Counted from the first letter of the stretch, positions 48,775-59,323 are shown. The stretch is DNA of 64,000 bases from Pseudomonas violetae (GCF_023072615.1 NZ_JAKNRW010000004.1:310001-374000), one strand, 5' to 3'. Notes: generated by a model not told the origin, from the sequence alone. Numbers and translations are program-made.

Positions 48775-51648
48775 ATGTCCCAGTTGCCGTCCCTGAGCCA
48801 GTTACGCGACCCTAACACCTTCCTTCGCCGTCACCTCGGCCCCGATACCGCCGAGCAGCAAGCCATGCTCGATAGCCTGGGCATCGGCAGCCGTGTCGAG
48901 CTGATCGAGCAGACGGTGCCGCCGGGAATTCGCCTGAACCGCGCCCTTGACCTGCCACCCGCACTCGACGAAGAAGCCGCGTTGGCCAAGCTGCGCGGCT
49001 ATGCCGGGCAAAACCAGGTCTGGACCAGTTTGATTGGCATGGGCTACCACGGCACCCTCACGCCGACCGTCATTTTGCGCAACGTCCTGGAAAATCCCGG
49101 TTGGTACACCGCCTATACCCCTTATCAGCCGGAGATCGCCCAGGGCCGACTGGAGGCGCTGCTGAACTTCCAGCAAATGACCATCGACCTCACCGGTCTG
49201 GAGCTGGCCAATGCCTCGCTGCTGGATGAAGCCACGGCGGCGGCGGAAGCCATGGCGCTGGCCAAGCGCGTGGCCAAGTCGCGAAGCAACATGTTCTTCG
49301 TCGATGAAAACTGTCATCCGCAGACCATCTCAGTGGTGAAGACCCGTGCAGAAGGTTTTGGTTTTGAGCTGATCATCGACTCGGTGGACAACCTCAGGCA
49401 GCACCAAGTCTTCGGCGCGCTCCTGCAGTATCCCGACACGCACGGCGAAATCGGTGATTTACGCCCGGTAATAGACCAATTACATGCCCAGCAAGCACTG
49501 GCTTGCGTCGCAACCGACCTGTTAAGTCTGCTGATGCTCACTCCGCCGGGAGAACTGGGTGCCGATGTGGTGTTCGGCTCGTCCCAGCGATTTGGGGTGC
49601 CCATGGGCTACGGCGGACCCCATGCGGCATTCTTCGCCAGTCGCGAGGAATACAAGCGGGCAATTCCGGGGCGCATCATTGGCGTGTCCAAGGATGCTCG
49701 CGGCAACGTAGCCTTACGGATGGCCCTGCAGACCCGCGAGCAACATATCCGCCGCGAAAAGGCCAACTCGAATATCTGCACCGCCCAGGTCCTGCTCGCC
49801 AACATTGCCAGCTGCTACGCGCTCTATCACGGTCCGCAGGGGCTAAAGCGCATCGCCCAAAAAGTCCATCGCTTGACCTGCATTCTGGCGGCGGGACTTG
49901 AGCGCCACGGCATCACCCGTATCAATCAGCACTTCTTCGACACCCTGACCCTGGAAGTGGGTGGCACACAGACCGCGATCATCGAAAGCGCCCGGGCGGC
50001 GCAGATCAATCTGCGCATCCTGGGGCGCGGGCAACTGGGTCTCAGCCTGGACGAAACCAGCGACGAAAATACCGTCGCCCGATTGTTCGATGTGTTTCTC
50101 GGCGCCGATCATGGGCTCATCGTCGCGGAACTGGATGCAGAACCCTTGGCCAGCGGCATTCCAGAGGGGCTGCTCAGGACCTCGCCCTATCTGCAACACC
50201 CGGTGTTCAACGCCCATCACAGCGAAACCGAAATGCTGCGCTACCTCAAGCAGTTGGAGAACAAGGACCTGGCGCTCAACCAGTCGATGATTCCGCTGGG
50301 CTCCTGCACCATGAAGCTCAATGCCACCAGTGAGATGATCCCCATCACGTGGCCAGAATTCGCCAACCTGCACCCCTTCGTACCGAGGGAACAGGCAAAG
50401 GGTTATGCGTTGATGATCGAGGAACTGGAGCGCTGGCTCTGCGCGATCACTGGATTCGACGCCATCTGCATGCAACCCAACTCCGGTGCTCAAGGCGAAT
50501 ACGCCGGGCTACTGGCGATTCGCAAATACCATGAGAGCCGGCAGCAAGGCGCGCGGGATGTTTGCCTGATTCCATCCTCGGCCCACGGCACCAACCCGGC
50601 TTCGGCGCAGATGGCCGGGATGCGCGTGGTGATCGTCGAGTGCGACGAGGCAGGCAATGTTGACCTGGACGACCTGAAGGACAAGGCCGCCGTCGCAGGG
50701 GACAAACTCGCCTGCCTGATGGCGACGTATCCTTCGACACATGGCGTGTACGAAGAGGGGATCAGCGAGATTTGCGAAGTTGTCCACAGCCACGGTGGCC
50801 AGGTGTACATGGATGGCGCCAACCTGAATGCCCAGGTAGGGCTGGCGCGCCCGGCCGACATTGGCGCGGATGTCTCGCACATGAACCTGCACAAAACCTT
50901 CTGCATTCCCCACGGCGGCGGCGGGCCGGGCATGGGGCCGATCGGCGTGCGTGCGCATCTGGCGCCGTTCGTGGCCAACCACCCGGTGGTGCCGATTGAC
51001 GGGCCGCTGCCACAGAATGACGCGGTGAGTGCTGCTCCCTGGGGCAGCGCGAGCATCCTGCCGATCAGTTGGATGTACATCGCGATGATGGGGCCGCAAT
51101 TGGCAGACGCCAGCGAGGTGGCGATTCTCGCAGCCAACTACTTGGCGCAGCATCTGTCTGGCGCTTTTCCTGTGCTCTACACCGGACGCAACGGGCGGGT
51201 GGCGCATGAATGCATTCTCGATTTGCGCCCCCTGAAAGCGTTGACCGGGATCAGCGAAGAAGACGTTGCCAAACGCTTGATGGACTACGGTTTCCATGCC
51301 CCAACCATGTCGTTTCCGGTGCCCGGGACCCTGATGGTGGAGCCTACCGAAAGCGAGTCGAAAGCGGAGCTGGACCGCTTCATCGGCGCGATGCTCAGCA
51401 TCCGCGCGGAAATCACCGAAGTGCAGAACGGTAACTGGCCGGCTGAGGACAACCCGCTCAAGGGAGCGCCGCATACGTTGGCGGATATCACCGGGGTCTG
51501 GGAGCGGCCCTACAGCATTGAGCAGGCGGTGACGCCGGATGCCCATACCAAGGCGCACAAATACTGGCCGGCGGTGAATCGGGTGGACAATGTGTACGGC
51601 GACCGCAACCTGTTTTGCGCGTGCGTGCCGGTGGATGATTACCGCTGA
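48775..51648 (+). CDS. gcvP: Glycine dehydrogenase (decarboxylating), P protein
   Basis: GcvP decarboxylates glycine with pyridoxal phosphate and hands the aminomethyl group to GcvH. The 957-residue protein is the fused two-domain form, with the PLP lysine at K707 in [17 protein letters not shown]. It has its own 145-base upstream space after the gcvH terminator. A terminator follows it at 51696. Confidence 0.97.
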   Translation: MSQLPSLSQLRDPNTFLRRHLGPDTAEQQAMLDSLGIGSRVELIEQTVPPGIRLNRALDLPPALDEEAALAKLRGYAGQNQVWTSLIGMGYHGTLTPTVILRNVLENPGWYTAYTPYQPEIAQGRLEALLNFQQMTIDLTGLELANASLLDEATAAAEAMALAKRVAKSRSNMFFVDENCHPQTISVVKTRAEGFGFELIIDSVDNLRQHQVFGALLQYPDTHGEIGDLRPVIDQLHAQQALACVATDLLSLLMLTPPGELGADVVFGSSQRFGVPMGYGGPHAAFFASREEYKRAIPGRIIGVSKDARGNVALRMALQTREQHIRREKANSNICTAQVLLANIASCYALYHGPQGLKRIAQKVHRLTCILAAGLERHGITRINQHFFDTLTLEVGGTQTAIIESARAAQINLRILGRGQLGLSLDETSDENTVARLFDVFLGADHGLIVAELDAEPLASGIPEGLLRTSPYLQHPVFNAHHSETEMLRYLKQLENKDLALNQSMIPLGSCTMKLNATSEMIPITWPEFANLHPFVPREQAKGYALMIEELERWLCAITGFDAICMQPNSGAQGEYAGLLAIRKYHESRQQGARDVCLIPSSAHGTNPASAQMAGMRVVIVECDEAGNVDLDDLKDKAAVAGDKLACLMATYPSTHGVYEEGISEICEVVHSHGGQVYMDGANLNAQVGLARPADIGADVSHMNLHKTFCIPHGGGGPGMGPIGVRAHLAPFVANHPVVPIDGPLPQNDAVSAAPWGSASILPISWMYIAMMGPQLADASEVAILAANYLAQHLSGAFPVLYTGRNGRVAHECILDLRPLKALTGISEEDVAKRLMDYGFHAPTMSFPVPGTLMVEPTESESKAELDRFIGAMLSIRAEITEVQNGNWPAEDNPLKGAPHTLADITGVWERPYSIEQAVTPDAHTKAHKYWPAVNRVDNVYGDRNLFCACVPVDDYR

Positions 51649-51695
51649 AACACCCTTGACGCTGCCACAGGGGGCACGGAGGTGATTTGTTTGGC

Positions 51696-51728
51696 AAAAA
51701 AATGCCGCTCATGGGAGCGGCATTTTTG
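51696..51728. terminator. Bidirectional terminator after gcvP
   Basis: AAAAAAATGCCGCTC and GAGCGGCATTTTT pair over a short loop, serving gcvP and the convergent DUF2388 gene. Confidence 0.86.
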
Positions 51729-51742
51729 TTCAGCTAACAGGC

Positions 51743-52060
51743 TTATTCCGAGGCAATGGCATTTTTCGCCAGGATTGCATTCGCCAGCTCCATGTCCGTG
51801 GCCTGCAGGCCAGGATTGTCGGCGCGGACTTTCTGCATCGCGGCTTCCAGGTACGGGCCGCGTATGCCGCCATCGCTGGCGACGAAGCTGCCGGCATCGT
51901 CTTTAGCAGCAACAATCAGCTTGTGATCCTTGAACGTCAGGTAAGTCGAGCCGGTGGTAGCACCGGACGAGAGGACGTTACGCCAAAAGCTGTCGGCCAT
52001 CGCCGATCCAACTGGAAGGGACAGCAAGGCGATGGTAGCGACAGCAAACTTGAAACGCAT
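51743..52060 (-). CDS. DUF2388 exported small protein
   Basis: The 105-residue precursor has a signal peptide (1-22, FAVATIALLSLPVGSAMA) and the DUF2388 core SFWRNVLSSGATTGSTYLTF. These are Pseudomonas periplasmic proteins of unknown function, often in several copies per genome. ATG 52060 gives a proper signal peptide; the longer frame to 52222 does not. Confidence 0.88.
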   Translation of the reverse strand: MRFKFAVATIALLSLPVGSAMADSFWRNVLSSGATTGSTYLTFKDHKLIVAAKDDAGSFVASDGGIRGPYLEAAMQKVRADNPGLQATDMELANAILAKNAIASE

Positions 52061-52128
52061 GATGGGTGACTCCACTGGGTTAACTACCGCGTTGGATCGC
52101 CAATTTGGCAATCGAGTTCCGTGTTGGC

Positions 52129-52578
52129 TCACTCGGACGGTTCCACCAGCAGAATTGCGCCTTGCTGCCCCGTCACCCGGACACGACTGCCAGGCGCCGC
52201 ATCGGGCCCGCGGGCCATCCACACTCCGTCGGCAACCTTGATTTTGCCGCGTCCGTCGACGATTGCTTCGTGCACGACAAAGGTCTTGCCGATCAACTCC
52301 TGGCCCCGCAAGTTGAGGTTCGGCTCGTCACTCTGGCGTACCGCGCTGCGCTGACGTCGCCACCAGTACAGCGCCATGGCGATCGAGAGCAGGCCGAACA
52401 GCAGGAACTGCAGCTCCCAGGACATCCCCGGAAGCAGGAAGGTCAACACGCCCACGGCTGCGGCGGCCATGCCGATCCACAGCAGATAGCCGCCGGCACC
52501 GAATACTTCAAGAATCAGCAGCAGCGTGCCGACGGCCAGCCAGTCCCAGAACGACAGATTTTGCAGGAATGCCCACAT
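52129..52578 (-). CDS. NfeD family membrane protein
   Basis: The 149-residue protein has three membrane helices (about 10-75) and a C-terminal OB-fold domain (LRGQELIGKTFVVHE and VKVADGVW-like strands). NfeD proteins are partners of SPFH proteins in membrane microdomains; the SPFH gene lies eight bases upstream of its start, so they form an operon. Confidence 0.92.
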   Translation of the reverse strand: MWAFLQNLSFWDWLAVGTLLLILEVFGAGGYLLWIGMAAAAVGVLTFLLPGMSWELQFLLFGLLSIAMALYWWRRQRSAVRQSDEPNLNLRGQELIGKTFVVHEAIVDGRGKIKVADGVWMARGPDAAPGSRVRVTGQQGAILLVEPSE

Positions 52579-52586
52579 GGTATGCC

Positions 52587-53507
52587 TCAGGCCTTCTTGT
52601 TATCGAACGTCGCCTTGACGATTTCGCCGATGCCGCCAACTGCGCCGATCATCGAACTGGCCTCAAGCGGCATCAGGATCACTTTGCTGTTGTTCGCCGA
52701 TGCCAGTTTGCCCAGCGCATCGATATACTTTTGGGCGACGAAGTAATTGACCGCTTGCACGTTGCCGCCGGCGATCGCTTCCGACACCACCTTGGTGGCC
52801 TGGGCTTCTGCCTCGGCTTGACGCTCCCGGGCTTCAGCTTCGAGGAACGCGGCCTGGCGACCGCCCTCGGCTTCGAGGATTTGCGCCTGCTTCTTGCCTT
52901 CGGCGGTCAGGATCGCTGCGGCACGCAGGCCTTCGGCTTCGAGGATCTGGGCGCGCTTGATCCGTTCGGCCTTCATCTGCCCGGACATCGCCGCCATCAG
53001 GTCGGCAGGTGGGCTGATGTCTTTGATTTCGATCCGGGTGATCTTGATGCCCCACGGTGCAGTCGCCTCATCGACGGTGCGCAGCAGTTTTTCGTTGATC
53101 CCGTCACGCTGGCTCAGCATCGCATCCAGCTCCATGGAGCCCAGGACGGTACGGATGTTGGTCTGCAGCAGGTTGCGAACCGCGTGTTCAAGGTTGTTGA
53201 CCTCATAGGCCGCCTGCGCCGTGTTGACCACCTGGAAGAAGCACACCGCATCGATCTGCACCGTGGCGTTGTCGGCGGTGATGACTTCCTGTGGTGGAAT
53301 ATCCAGGACGCTTTCCATCACGTTGATTTTGCGACCGATGCGGTCCATGACCGGAATGATGATGTTCAGGCCGGGTTTGAGGGTGTTGGTGTAACGGCCG
53401 AATCGTTCGACCGTCCATTGGTAGCCCTGGGGCACGACTTTGAAACCCATGAAAAGGATGGCGACCACCAGGCCGACAAAAAGCAAGAGCACGGTACCGA
53501 TCTGCAT
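52587..53507 (-). CDS. SPFH/stomatin protein (QmcA type)
   Basis: The 306-residue protein has one N-terminal membrane helix (4-22), the SPFH domain ([19 protein letters not shown] onward) and a long Ala-Glu-rich coiled coil at about 180-255. It forms large rings at the membrane and is linked to quality control. It is the first gene of the pair with NfeD. Confidence 0.94.
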   Translation of the reverse strand: MQIGTVLLLFVGLVVAILFMGFKVVPQGYQWTVERFGRYTNTLKPGLNIIIPVMDRIGRKINVMESVLDIPPQEVITADNATVQIDAVCFFQVVNTAQAAYEVNNLEHAVRNLLQTNIRTVLGSMELDAMLSQRDGINEKLLRTVDEATAPWGIKITRIEIKDISPPADLMAAMSGQMKAERIKRAQILEAEGLRAAAILTAEGKKQAQILEAEGGRQAAFLEAEARERQAEAEAQATKVVSEAIAGGNVQAVNYFVAQKYIDALGKLASANNSKVILMPLEASSMIGAVGGIGEIVKATFDNKKA

Positions 53508-53619
53508 AACGATTCCCTGTTGAGTGCATCAATGAGTTCTCGACCGAAGAAGTGTAGCGGTGCGGGTCATGGATATGAACTGGAACGAAGCCCTCGCATC
53601 ATCAAGAGACACAAAAGGG

Positions 53620-55404
53620 TTATTTCTGCTCGCTCTGCGGCGTGACCCGCAGCACCTCTTCTATGGTCGTCAGCCCGGCCGCGACCTTCTGCGCTCCGGA
53701 TAATCGCAAACTGCGCATGCCTTCCTTGAAGGCCTGCCTGCGCACTGCCAGCAAGTCGGTATCGGGACTGATCAGTGCCTTGATCCCGTCAGTCAACTGC
53801 ATGATTTCATACACCCCCGCACGTCCACGGTAGCCGGTGTCGCGACACTCCAGGCAGCCGATGGCGCGCTGGGCGTTACCCGGTAGCGGTGCCTGCCATG
53901 GCCTGGTCAGGGTTTGCCAGTCTTCTTCGCCCAGGGCCAGTGGTGCCTTGCAGTGCGGGCAAAGGGTGCGCACCAGGCGCTGGGCCATGACGCCGAGCAC
54001 CGTAGCCTTGATCAGGTAGTGCGGCACGCCCAGTTCCAGCAGGCGGCTGATGGCGCTGGGTGCATCGTTGGTATGCAGCGTCGAGAGTACAAGGTGGCCG
54101 GTGAGCGCAGCCTGGATCGCCATTTCAGCGGTTTCGAGGTCGCGGATCTCGCCAATCATGATGATGTCCGGGTCTTGCCTCATCAGCGCGCGAACGCCGG
54201 CGGCAAAGGTCAGGTCGATGTTGTGCTGGACCTGCATCTGGTTAAACGCCGGCTCGACCATTTCGATCGGATCCTCGATGGTGCAGAGGTTGACCTCGGG
54301 CGTCGCCAGTTTCTTGAGGGTGGTGTAGAGCGTGGTGGTCTTGCCGGAACCGGTCGGCCCGGTGACCAGGATGATGCCGTTGGGTTGTCGGGTCATGTCC
54401 TGCCAGCGGCGCAGGTCTTCGGCGGAAAAGCCCAGCTGATCAAAATCCTTGAGCAGCACTTCCGGGTCGAAAATGCGCATCACCATTTTTTCGCCGAACG
54501 CCGTCGGCAACGTCGATAGTCGCAGCTCGACTTCACCACCGTCCGGAGTCTTGGTCTTCACCCTGCCATCCTGGGGTTTGCGCTTTTCTGCAACGTTCAT
54601 CCGGCCCAGGCTTTTGAGGCGGCTGACGATTGCCATGGTCACCTGCGGCGGGAATTGATAGACGTTGTGCAGGACACCGTCGATGCGAAAGCGCACGGTG
54701 CCCTGCTCACGCCGCGGCTCGATATGAATATCGCTGGCGCGCTGCTGGAAAGCGTACTGGAACAGCCAGTCGACGATGTTGACGATGTGTGCGTCGTTGG
54801 CGTCCGGTTCCTGGTCGCTGGCACCGAGGTTGAGCAACTGTTCAAAGTTGCCCATGGAATTGATCTGCTGATCACCGGTAGTCGCTCCGCTGACCGATTT
54901 GGCCAGGCGGAAAAATTCCACGCTGAAGCGCTGGATGTCCACCGGGTTGGCCACCACCCGTTTGATCGGCAGCTTAAGTACATGAGTCAGGTCGGCCTCC
55001 CAGCCGTTAACGTAGGGCTGGGCGCTGGCCACAGTGACGGCGTCGCGGTCGACCGAGACCGCAAGAATCTTGTGGCGCTGGGCGAACGCGTAGGACATCA
55101 GGGGCGTGATGGCCGCGACATTGATCTTCAGCGGGTCGATACGCAGGTAGGGCTGGCCGGCCTGCTGCGAGAGCCACAGGGTCAGGCTTTCCAGGTCGAG
55201 ATGCTTGCCGGGACGGCTGAGATCGTCGAGATGCTGGCCGGCAATGAACTCCAGAGGATGCAGTTGGCCATTAGCCGCGTGGCGCCGTCGGGCATTGAGT
55301 GCGAGTTCGGCCGAGTCCTGGCTGATGAAACCTTGGGCGACCAGCTCGCGCAGCAAATCATTGAGATCCAGCCAGCGGTCCTGAATGGCGAGTTGAACGG
55401 ACAT
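53620..55404 (-). CDS. GspE/PulE-type secretion ATPase, orphan
   Basis: The 594-residue protein has N-terminal GspE/MshEN domains (about 1-170) and a C-terminal ATPase with Walker A GPTGSGKTTT near 348-357, the Asp box, Walker B with IIMIGEIRDLETAE, and a zinc tetracysteine (CPHC, then CLEC). Such ATPases drive pilus assembly or type II secretion, but no other component is near. P. aeruginosa has a similar lone gene at this place. Its partner system is unknown. Confidence 0.9.
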   Translation of the reverse strand: MSVQLAIQDRWLDLNDLLRELVAQGFISQDSAELALNARRRHAANGQLHPLEFIAGQHLDDLSRPGKHLDLESLTLWLSQQAGQPYLRIDPLKINVAAITPLMSYAFAQRHKILAVSVDRDAVTVASAQPYVNGWEADLTHVLKLPIKRVVANPVDIQRFSVEFFRLAKSVSGATTGDQQINSMGNFEQLLNLGASDQEPDANDAHIVNIVDWLFQYAFQQRASDIHIEPRREQGTVRFRIDGVLHNVYQFPPQVTMAIVSRLKSLGRMNVAEKRKPQDGRVKTKTPDGGEVELRLSTLPTAFGEKMVMRIFDPEVLLKDFDQLGFSAEDLRRWQDMTRQPNGIILVTGPTGSGKTTTLYTTLKKLATPEVNLCTIEDPIEMVEPAFNQMQVQHNIDLTFAAGVRALMRQDPDIIMIGEIRDLETAEMAIQAALTGHLVLSTLHTNDAPSAISRLLELGVPHYLIKATVLGVMAQRLVRTLCPHCKAPLALGEEDWQTLTRPWQAPLPGNAQRAIGCLECRDTGYRGRAGVYEIMQLTDGIKALISPDTDLLAVRRQAFKEGMRSLRLSGAQKVAAGLTTIEEVLRVTPQSEQK

Positions 55405-55494
55405 GCGGGCTCCTCAAGAACAACAGTGCGCACAGGATAGACGCGCAGCTGCCAACCGTTGGGCCATTACCCGACGAAGCAGTATCGAGGGGTT

Positions 55495-55833
55495 TCAGCC
55501 TGCCGCTTGAGCCTGGGAATTCCAGAAGGTATCGGCATTTTGCAGGTCGACCGAGCTGACGCTGATCAGGTTACGCAATTTTTCCGCTATCACCTCGGCG
55601 CGATGCCAGCTCAGGCCATCGATGACGATGACGATCGACAGCACATCGTCGCTGCGTTGCACATTCACCTGATGCGGGGTCAGGCACTGCAGGGCAAACA
55701 GATTGAGCGCACGACACAGCAGGTCGGGTTCGGCCTCTGCCAGCAGCTGGTAGTGTACGCGGCAATGAGCGTTATCAACGTTCCAGACATCGCAGCGCAG
55801 GGTGGGAATGTTTACAGCTTCGAGGTGAGGCAT
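55495..55833 (-). CDS. Hypothetical protein, 112 residues
   Basis: A small soluble protein of mixed alpha-beta pattern, MPHLEAVNIPTLRCDVWN at the start, with a Leu-rich middle and a stretch IVIVIDGLSWHRAEVIAEKL that hints at an ACT-like or ferredoxin-like fold. I do not recognise a family. It is divergent from the Lrp-type regulator and may be controlled by it. Confidence 0.65.
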   Translation of the reverse strand: MPHLEAVNIPTLRCDVWNVDNAHCRVHYQLLAEAEPDLLCRALNLFALQCLTPHQVNVQRSDDVLSIVIVIDGLSWHRAEVIAEKLRNLISVSSVDLQNADTFWNSQAQAAG

Positions 55834-55916
55834 GGTGCAGGCTCCAGAATCAGTGGAGGAATTTTCACATTCGGAGCCGGGTATTTCTTATCTATGATGG
55901 GTATTATTAGCGATTC

Positions 55917-55936
55917 ATTGAATCATATAATTCAAT
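55917..55936. promoter_or_regulatory. Palindromic operator candidate before the Lrp-type gene
   Basis: ATTGAAT-CATATA-ATTCAAT is a perfect 7-base inverted repeat in an AT-rich stretch between divergent genes, 25 bases before the regulator ATG. Lrp-family proteins commonly bind such sites for autoregulation. Confidence 0.5.
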
Positions 55937-55960
55937 TTAAGCGGGGTAACAGGTTTATTT

Positions 55961-56431
55961 ATGCACAGTGAGCTGGATGGCTACGACCGCAAGATTCTCG
56001 CCCTGCTGCAGGAAGACGCGTCGCTCTCCAGCGCGCAGATTGCCGAGCAGGTCGGGTTGTCGCAGTCGCCGTGCTGGCGGCGGATTCAGCGGATGAAGGA
56101 GGAGGGGATCATTCGTGGCCAGGTGACGCTGCTGGATCGCAAGAAGATCGGGCTGAATACGCAGATTTTTGCCGAGATCAAACTCAACGCCCATGGGCGC
56201 TCGAACTTCACTGAATTCACCGAGTCGATTCGCGGCTTTCCCGAGGTGCTGGAATGTTATGTGCTGATGGGATCGGTGGATTTCCTGTTGCGGATCGTCA
56301 CGGCGGACATTGAGGCGTATGAGCGGTTTTTCTTCGAGAAGTTGTCGATGGTGCCGGGGATTCAGGAGGTGAACTCGATTGTGGCGTTGTCGGAGATCAA
56401 GTCGACGACGAGTTTGCCCGTGTTGCGGTGA
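55961..56431 (+). CDS. Lrp/AsnC family transcription regulator
   Basis: The 156-residue protein has an N-terminal winged helix (LDGYDRKILALLQEDASLSS, then QVGLSQSPCWRRIQRM) and a C-terminal RAM ligand-binding domain (about 70-150). These regulators respond to amino acids. No ribosome site is visible before ATG 55961. The target may be the divergent 112-residue gene. Confidence 0.92.
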   Translation: MHSELDGYDRKILALLQEDASLSSAQIAEQVGLSQSPCWRRIQRMKEEGIIRGQVTLLDRKKIGLNTQIFAEIKLNAHGRSNFTEFTESIRGFPEVLECYVLMGSVDFLLRIVTADIEAYERFFFEKLSMVPGIQEVNSIVALSEIKSTTSLPVLR

Positions 56432-56433
56432 AG

Positions 56434-56510
56434 CAAAAGATCGCAGCCTGCTGCAGCGCCTACAGGGGAATGTGTACACCCCCTGGTCTGCCGAAGGCTG
56501 CGATCTTTTA
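56434..56510. repeat. Inverted repeat, AAAGATCGCAGCCTGC type
   Basis: AAAAGATCGCAGCCTGC and GAAGGCTGCGATCTTTTA form a long stem between the convergent Lrp-type and CYTH-CHAD genes and can act as terminator both ways. Confidence 0.8.
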
Positions 56511-56516
56511 ACGGTG

Positions 56517-57884
56517 TTACATACGCAGTAGCATTTTCCAGGCCCGATTCTGATAAACCGCAATTGCCTGCTGCTTGCGCGCATCCAGCGATTCGTCGGT
56601 GATCGGCTCGTTGGCCAGTTGCGCCAGCTGTTTCAGCTCACCGTACAGGCGATCCATTTCCGGGATCTCCAGCACGCCACGGGCATGGTGCAGCCAGGAC
56701 TGGATGCGCTCGATGCGCGGCAGTTGCTCGGCGAGGTCTTCCGGTTGCTGCTGATAGCGCTGCAGTTGCAAGGAAGTTGCCTCTTCGCCCAGCAGGCGCG
56801 GTAGCCAACTGCCCAGTTGCGCCGCGCCCTGGCGATTGCCGCGCACGTTGCGCTCGGCGGTCCAGGTGCGGGCCAGCAACCAACGCGAAGTGTTCAGGGA
56901 GAACAGGCCCCAGCGCGGGTCTTCGAGTTCTTCGAGGAACTGTTCAGGTGCGGCTTTGCGCACATCCTCATCATCCAGCCCTGCCTGGACCAGCGGACGC
57001 CAGTCTTCGAGCAAGGCATCCAGCGCGACACGCAGGTCGTGGGTCGATTGACGTGGTGCGGCTTGCCCCAGGCTGCTCAGCAGTGCGCGCATTTCAGCCA
57101 GGTTCTCGACCCAGTCCTGCAGTAGACGCCAGTGACCATTGAAGCGGTACTGCTCGGCCAGGCGCTGGCTGCTGCCGAGCAAATGCCAGCACAGCGCGGC
57201 GAATGCGTCGTCCAGCGGCATTTCGGCACTGATCTGCGGCGCCGGCAGGCTCAGCGAATAACTGTTGGCGTCGTACAGGCGATAGCCGCGCTCGGCCTTG
57301 CTGATGTCACACGGCATCAACGCGAGGGTCGCGGCCAGTTCGGCAGCCAGCTCCAGCAGGGCAGCAGGTTCGCCTTCGCGCAGCTCCAGTTCCAGCTCGC
57401 AGATTTCTTCCTTCTGCTTGCCGACCACTACATGGCCCAGGTCCAGTGCGGCTTCGATGACTACTTTGGTTTTGCCACGGCCCCAAGCGATTTCGGCACG
57501 CTCGCGAACGAAATCAGTAGTGAAAATGGCTTTCAGGGTTTTCTTGTCCAGCTCGGCCAACTCTTCAGGCCAGCATTCGCCGTCGAGTTTTTTCACATCG
57601 AGCTTGGCTTTGGGCAGGTTCCAGTCGTATTCGTTACGCTCGGAAAGACCGGCAACGCTCTGGCCGCGGGTCTTGAGGGTCTGAATCACTTCTTCGCCAT
57701 CGCGGCGCAGGCGCAGGGCAACCTTGGCGCGAGCCAGGTCGCGCTCAGGCGTGTCGAAGTACTGGTTCATCAGTTCACGGCGTTCCCAGCCACTTTTGTT
57801 GCGTTTTTTCAGTAGCGGGTGCTCGCGTAGAGCAGCGAGGGTTTCGCGGCTGACGCGGAGTTTGATTTCGGTTTCTTTCTGCAT
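56517..57884 (-). CDS. CYTH and CHAD domain protein (inorganic triphosphatase-like)
   Basis: The 455-residue protein has an N-terminal CYTH domain with the metal motif E4-T-E6-I-K8, a tunnel-fold pattern to about residue 200, and a C-terminal helical CHAD domain (about 215-450) with basic residues thought to bind polyphosphate. E. coli YgiF, of the same layout, hydrolyses triphosphate. A link to the ppk/ppx genes elsewhere in the window is plausible but not shown. Confidence 0.9.
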   Translation of the reverse strand: MQKETEIKLRVSRETLAALREHPLLKKRNKSGWERRELMNQYFDTPERDLARAKVALRLRRDGEEVIQTLKTRGQSVAGLSERNEYDWNLPKAKLDVKKLDGECWPEELAELDKKTLKAIFTTDFVRERAEIAWGRGKTKVVIEAALDLGHVVVGKQKEEICELELELREGEPAALLELAAELAATLALMPCDISKAERGYRLYDANSYSLSLPAPQISAEMPLDDAFAALCWHLLGSSQRLAEQYRFNGHWRLLQDWVENLAEMRALLSSLGQAAPRQSTHDLRVALDALLEDWRPLVQAGLDDEDVRKAAPEQFLEELEDPRWGLFSLNTSRWLLARTWTAERNVRGNRQGAAQLGSWLPRLLGEEATSLQLQRYQQQPEDLAEQLPRIERIQSWLHHARGVLEIPEMDRLYGELKQLAQLANEPITDESLDARKQQAIAVYQNRAWKMLLRM

Positions 57885-58040
57885 GGCCGGAAAATCCAGG
57901 ATCGGGAGCGCAGCCGGGGGAATGTGTGGCTGCCAAGGCCGTGCAGTGTACAGGACTCATCCACCCTCCGCGCCGCGACGGTTTATTCCTGTCGCTGGAT
58001 GGCTCTATGATGGACTTCAATTCGGGAGTTGGAGTCAGCG

Positions 58041-59210
58041 ATGCCTTTGCCGTCCATGAAAGATCAGTTCGCTGCGCTGATCGCCGCACCGTCCGTCAGT
58101 TGCACCCAGGCCAGCCTCGATCAGACCAACCGCCCGGTCATCGACTTACTGGCCACCTGGCTGGGCGACTTGGGTTTCGCCTGCGATATCCAGCAGGTCA
58201 GCCCCGGTAAATTTAATCTGCTCGCCAGCTACGGTTCCGGCCCCGGCGGCCTGGTGCTGGCCGGGCATAGCGACACCGTGCCGTTCGATGGCGCCTTGTG
58301 GCAGACCGATCCGTTGAAGCTCACCGAAGTCGACGGCCGCTGGGTGGGTCTGGGCAGCTGCGACATGAAGGGCTTTTTTGCCCTGATCATCGAAGCCGTC
58401 ATCCCTTTGCTCGACCAACCGTTCAAGCAACCGCTGATGATCCTCGCCACCTGCGACGAAGAAAGCTCGATGTCCGGTGCCCGCGCGCTTGCTGCAGCCG
58501 GACGTCCGCTGGGGCGTGCAGCAGTGATCGGCGAACCGACCGGGCTGAAGCCGATTCGCATGCACAAGGGCATCATGATGGAGCGCATCGACATTCTCGG
58601 GCAGAGTGGCCATTCCTCGGACCCGCGCCTGGGCCACAGTGCGCTCGAAGCGATGCACGATGCCATCGGTGAGCTGCGTGGCCTGCGCCTGCTGTGGCAG
58701 CGCGAATTTCGTAACCCGCAGTTCGGCGTACCCACGCCGACCATGAACTTCGGGTGTATCCACGGCGGCGACAACCCCAACCGGATCTGCGGGCAGTGCT
58801 CCCTCGAGTTTGATTTGCGCCCGTTGCCGGGCATGGACCCAAAGGCGTTGCGCGCAGAGATTTTGCAGAGGCTCAAGCCGGTAGCCGAGCGGCATCAGGT
58901 GAAGATCGATTACGCGCCGCTGTTCCCTGAAGTGCCGCCCTTCGAGCAGGCGCAAGACTCAGAGTTGGTGCGCATTGCCGAAAAGCTCACCGGTCATATA
59001 GCCGAAGCAGTGGCGTTCGGCACCGAAGCGCCTTATCTTCAGCGCCTTGGTTGTGAAACGCTGGTGCTTGGCCCAGGGGATATAGCCTGTGCGCACCAGC
59101 CGGGGGAATACCTCGAAATGTCACGTTTGCAGCCTACGGTGCATCTATTACGTCAACTGATTGAATATTACTGCCTGACACCGGCCCAAACCCCGATGCC
59201 TGGCGGCTAA
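58041..59210 (+). CDS. argE: Acetylornithine deacetylase
   Basis: The 389-residue M20 metallopeptidase has zinc ligands H76 and D78 (AGHSDTVPFDG), CDEESSMSGA with the catalytic acids, and a dimerisation lid domain. ArgE removes acetyl from N-acetylornithine; Pseudomonas mainly recycles acetyl through ArgJ, so the real substrate could differ. ATG 58041 follows GGAG by seven bases. argA follows at 59393, so arginine genes cluster here. Confidence 0.9.
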   Translation: MPLPSMKDQFAALIAAPSVSCTQASLDQTNRPVIDLLATWLGDLGFACDIQQVSPGKFNLLASYGSGPGGLVLAGHSDTVPFDGALWQTDPLKLTEVDGRWVGLGSCDMKGFFALIIEAVIPLLDQPFKQPLMILATCDEESSMSGARALAAAGRPLGRAAVIGEPTGLKPIRMHKGIMMERIDILGQSGHSSDPRLGHSALEAMHDAIGELRGLRLLWQREFRNPQFGVPTPTMNFGCIHGGDNPNRICGQCSLEFDLRPLPGMDPKALRAEILQRLKPVAERHQVKIDYAPLFPEVPPFEQAQDSELVRIAEKLTGHIAEAVAFGTEAPYLQRLGCETLVLGPGDIACAHQPGEYLEMSRLQPTVHLLRQLIEYYCLTPAQTPMPGG

Positions 59211-59217
59211 ACACAAT

Positions 59218-59250
59218 CCCCTGTGGGAGCGGTGTTTCGGCCGGCAGACC
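59218..59250. repeat. Degenerate REP element before argA
   Basis: CCCTGTGGGAGCGGTGTTTC and following bases match the first half of a REP copy. Confidence 0.5.
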
Positions 59251-59262
59251 GTTTAAATTGTC

Positions 59263-59323
59263 GGGGTTCAAACCCCTATTCATGAGGAGAGCGCGCGTGT
59301 CGCCAAGCCTGTTCCGACGATAA
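59263..59323 (+). promoter_or_regulatory. argA leader with short open reading frame ending in two Arg codons
   Basis: GAGGAG at 59285-59290 precedes GTG 59297, which opens an eight-codon frame, MSPSLFRR, ended by TAA at 59321. The last two codons are CGA-CGA, rare arginine codons in Pseudomonas. From ATG 59282 the frame would have five Arg in 13 codons. A palindrome GGGGTTCAAACCCC lies just upstream (59263-59276). It stands 70 bases before argA, so arginine-dependent control of the argA message is possible. This is inference. Confidence 0.45.
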
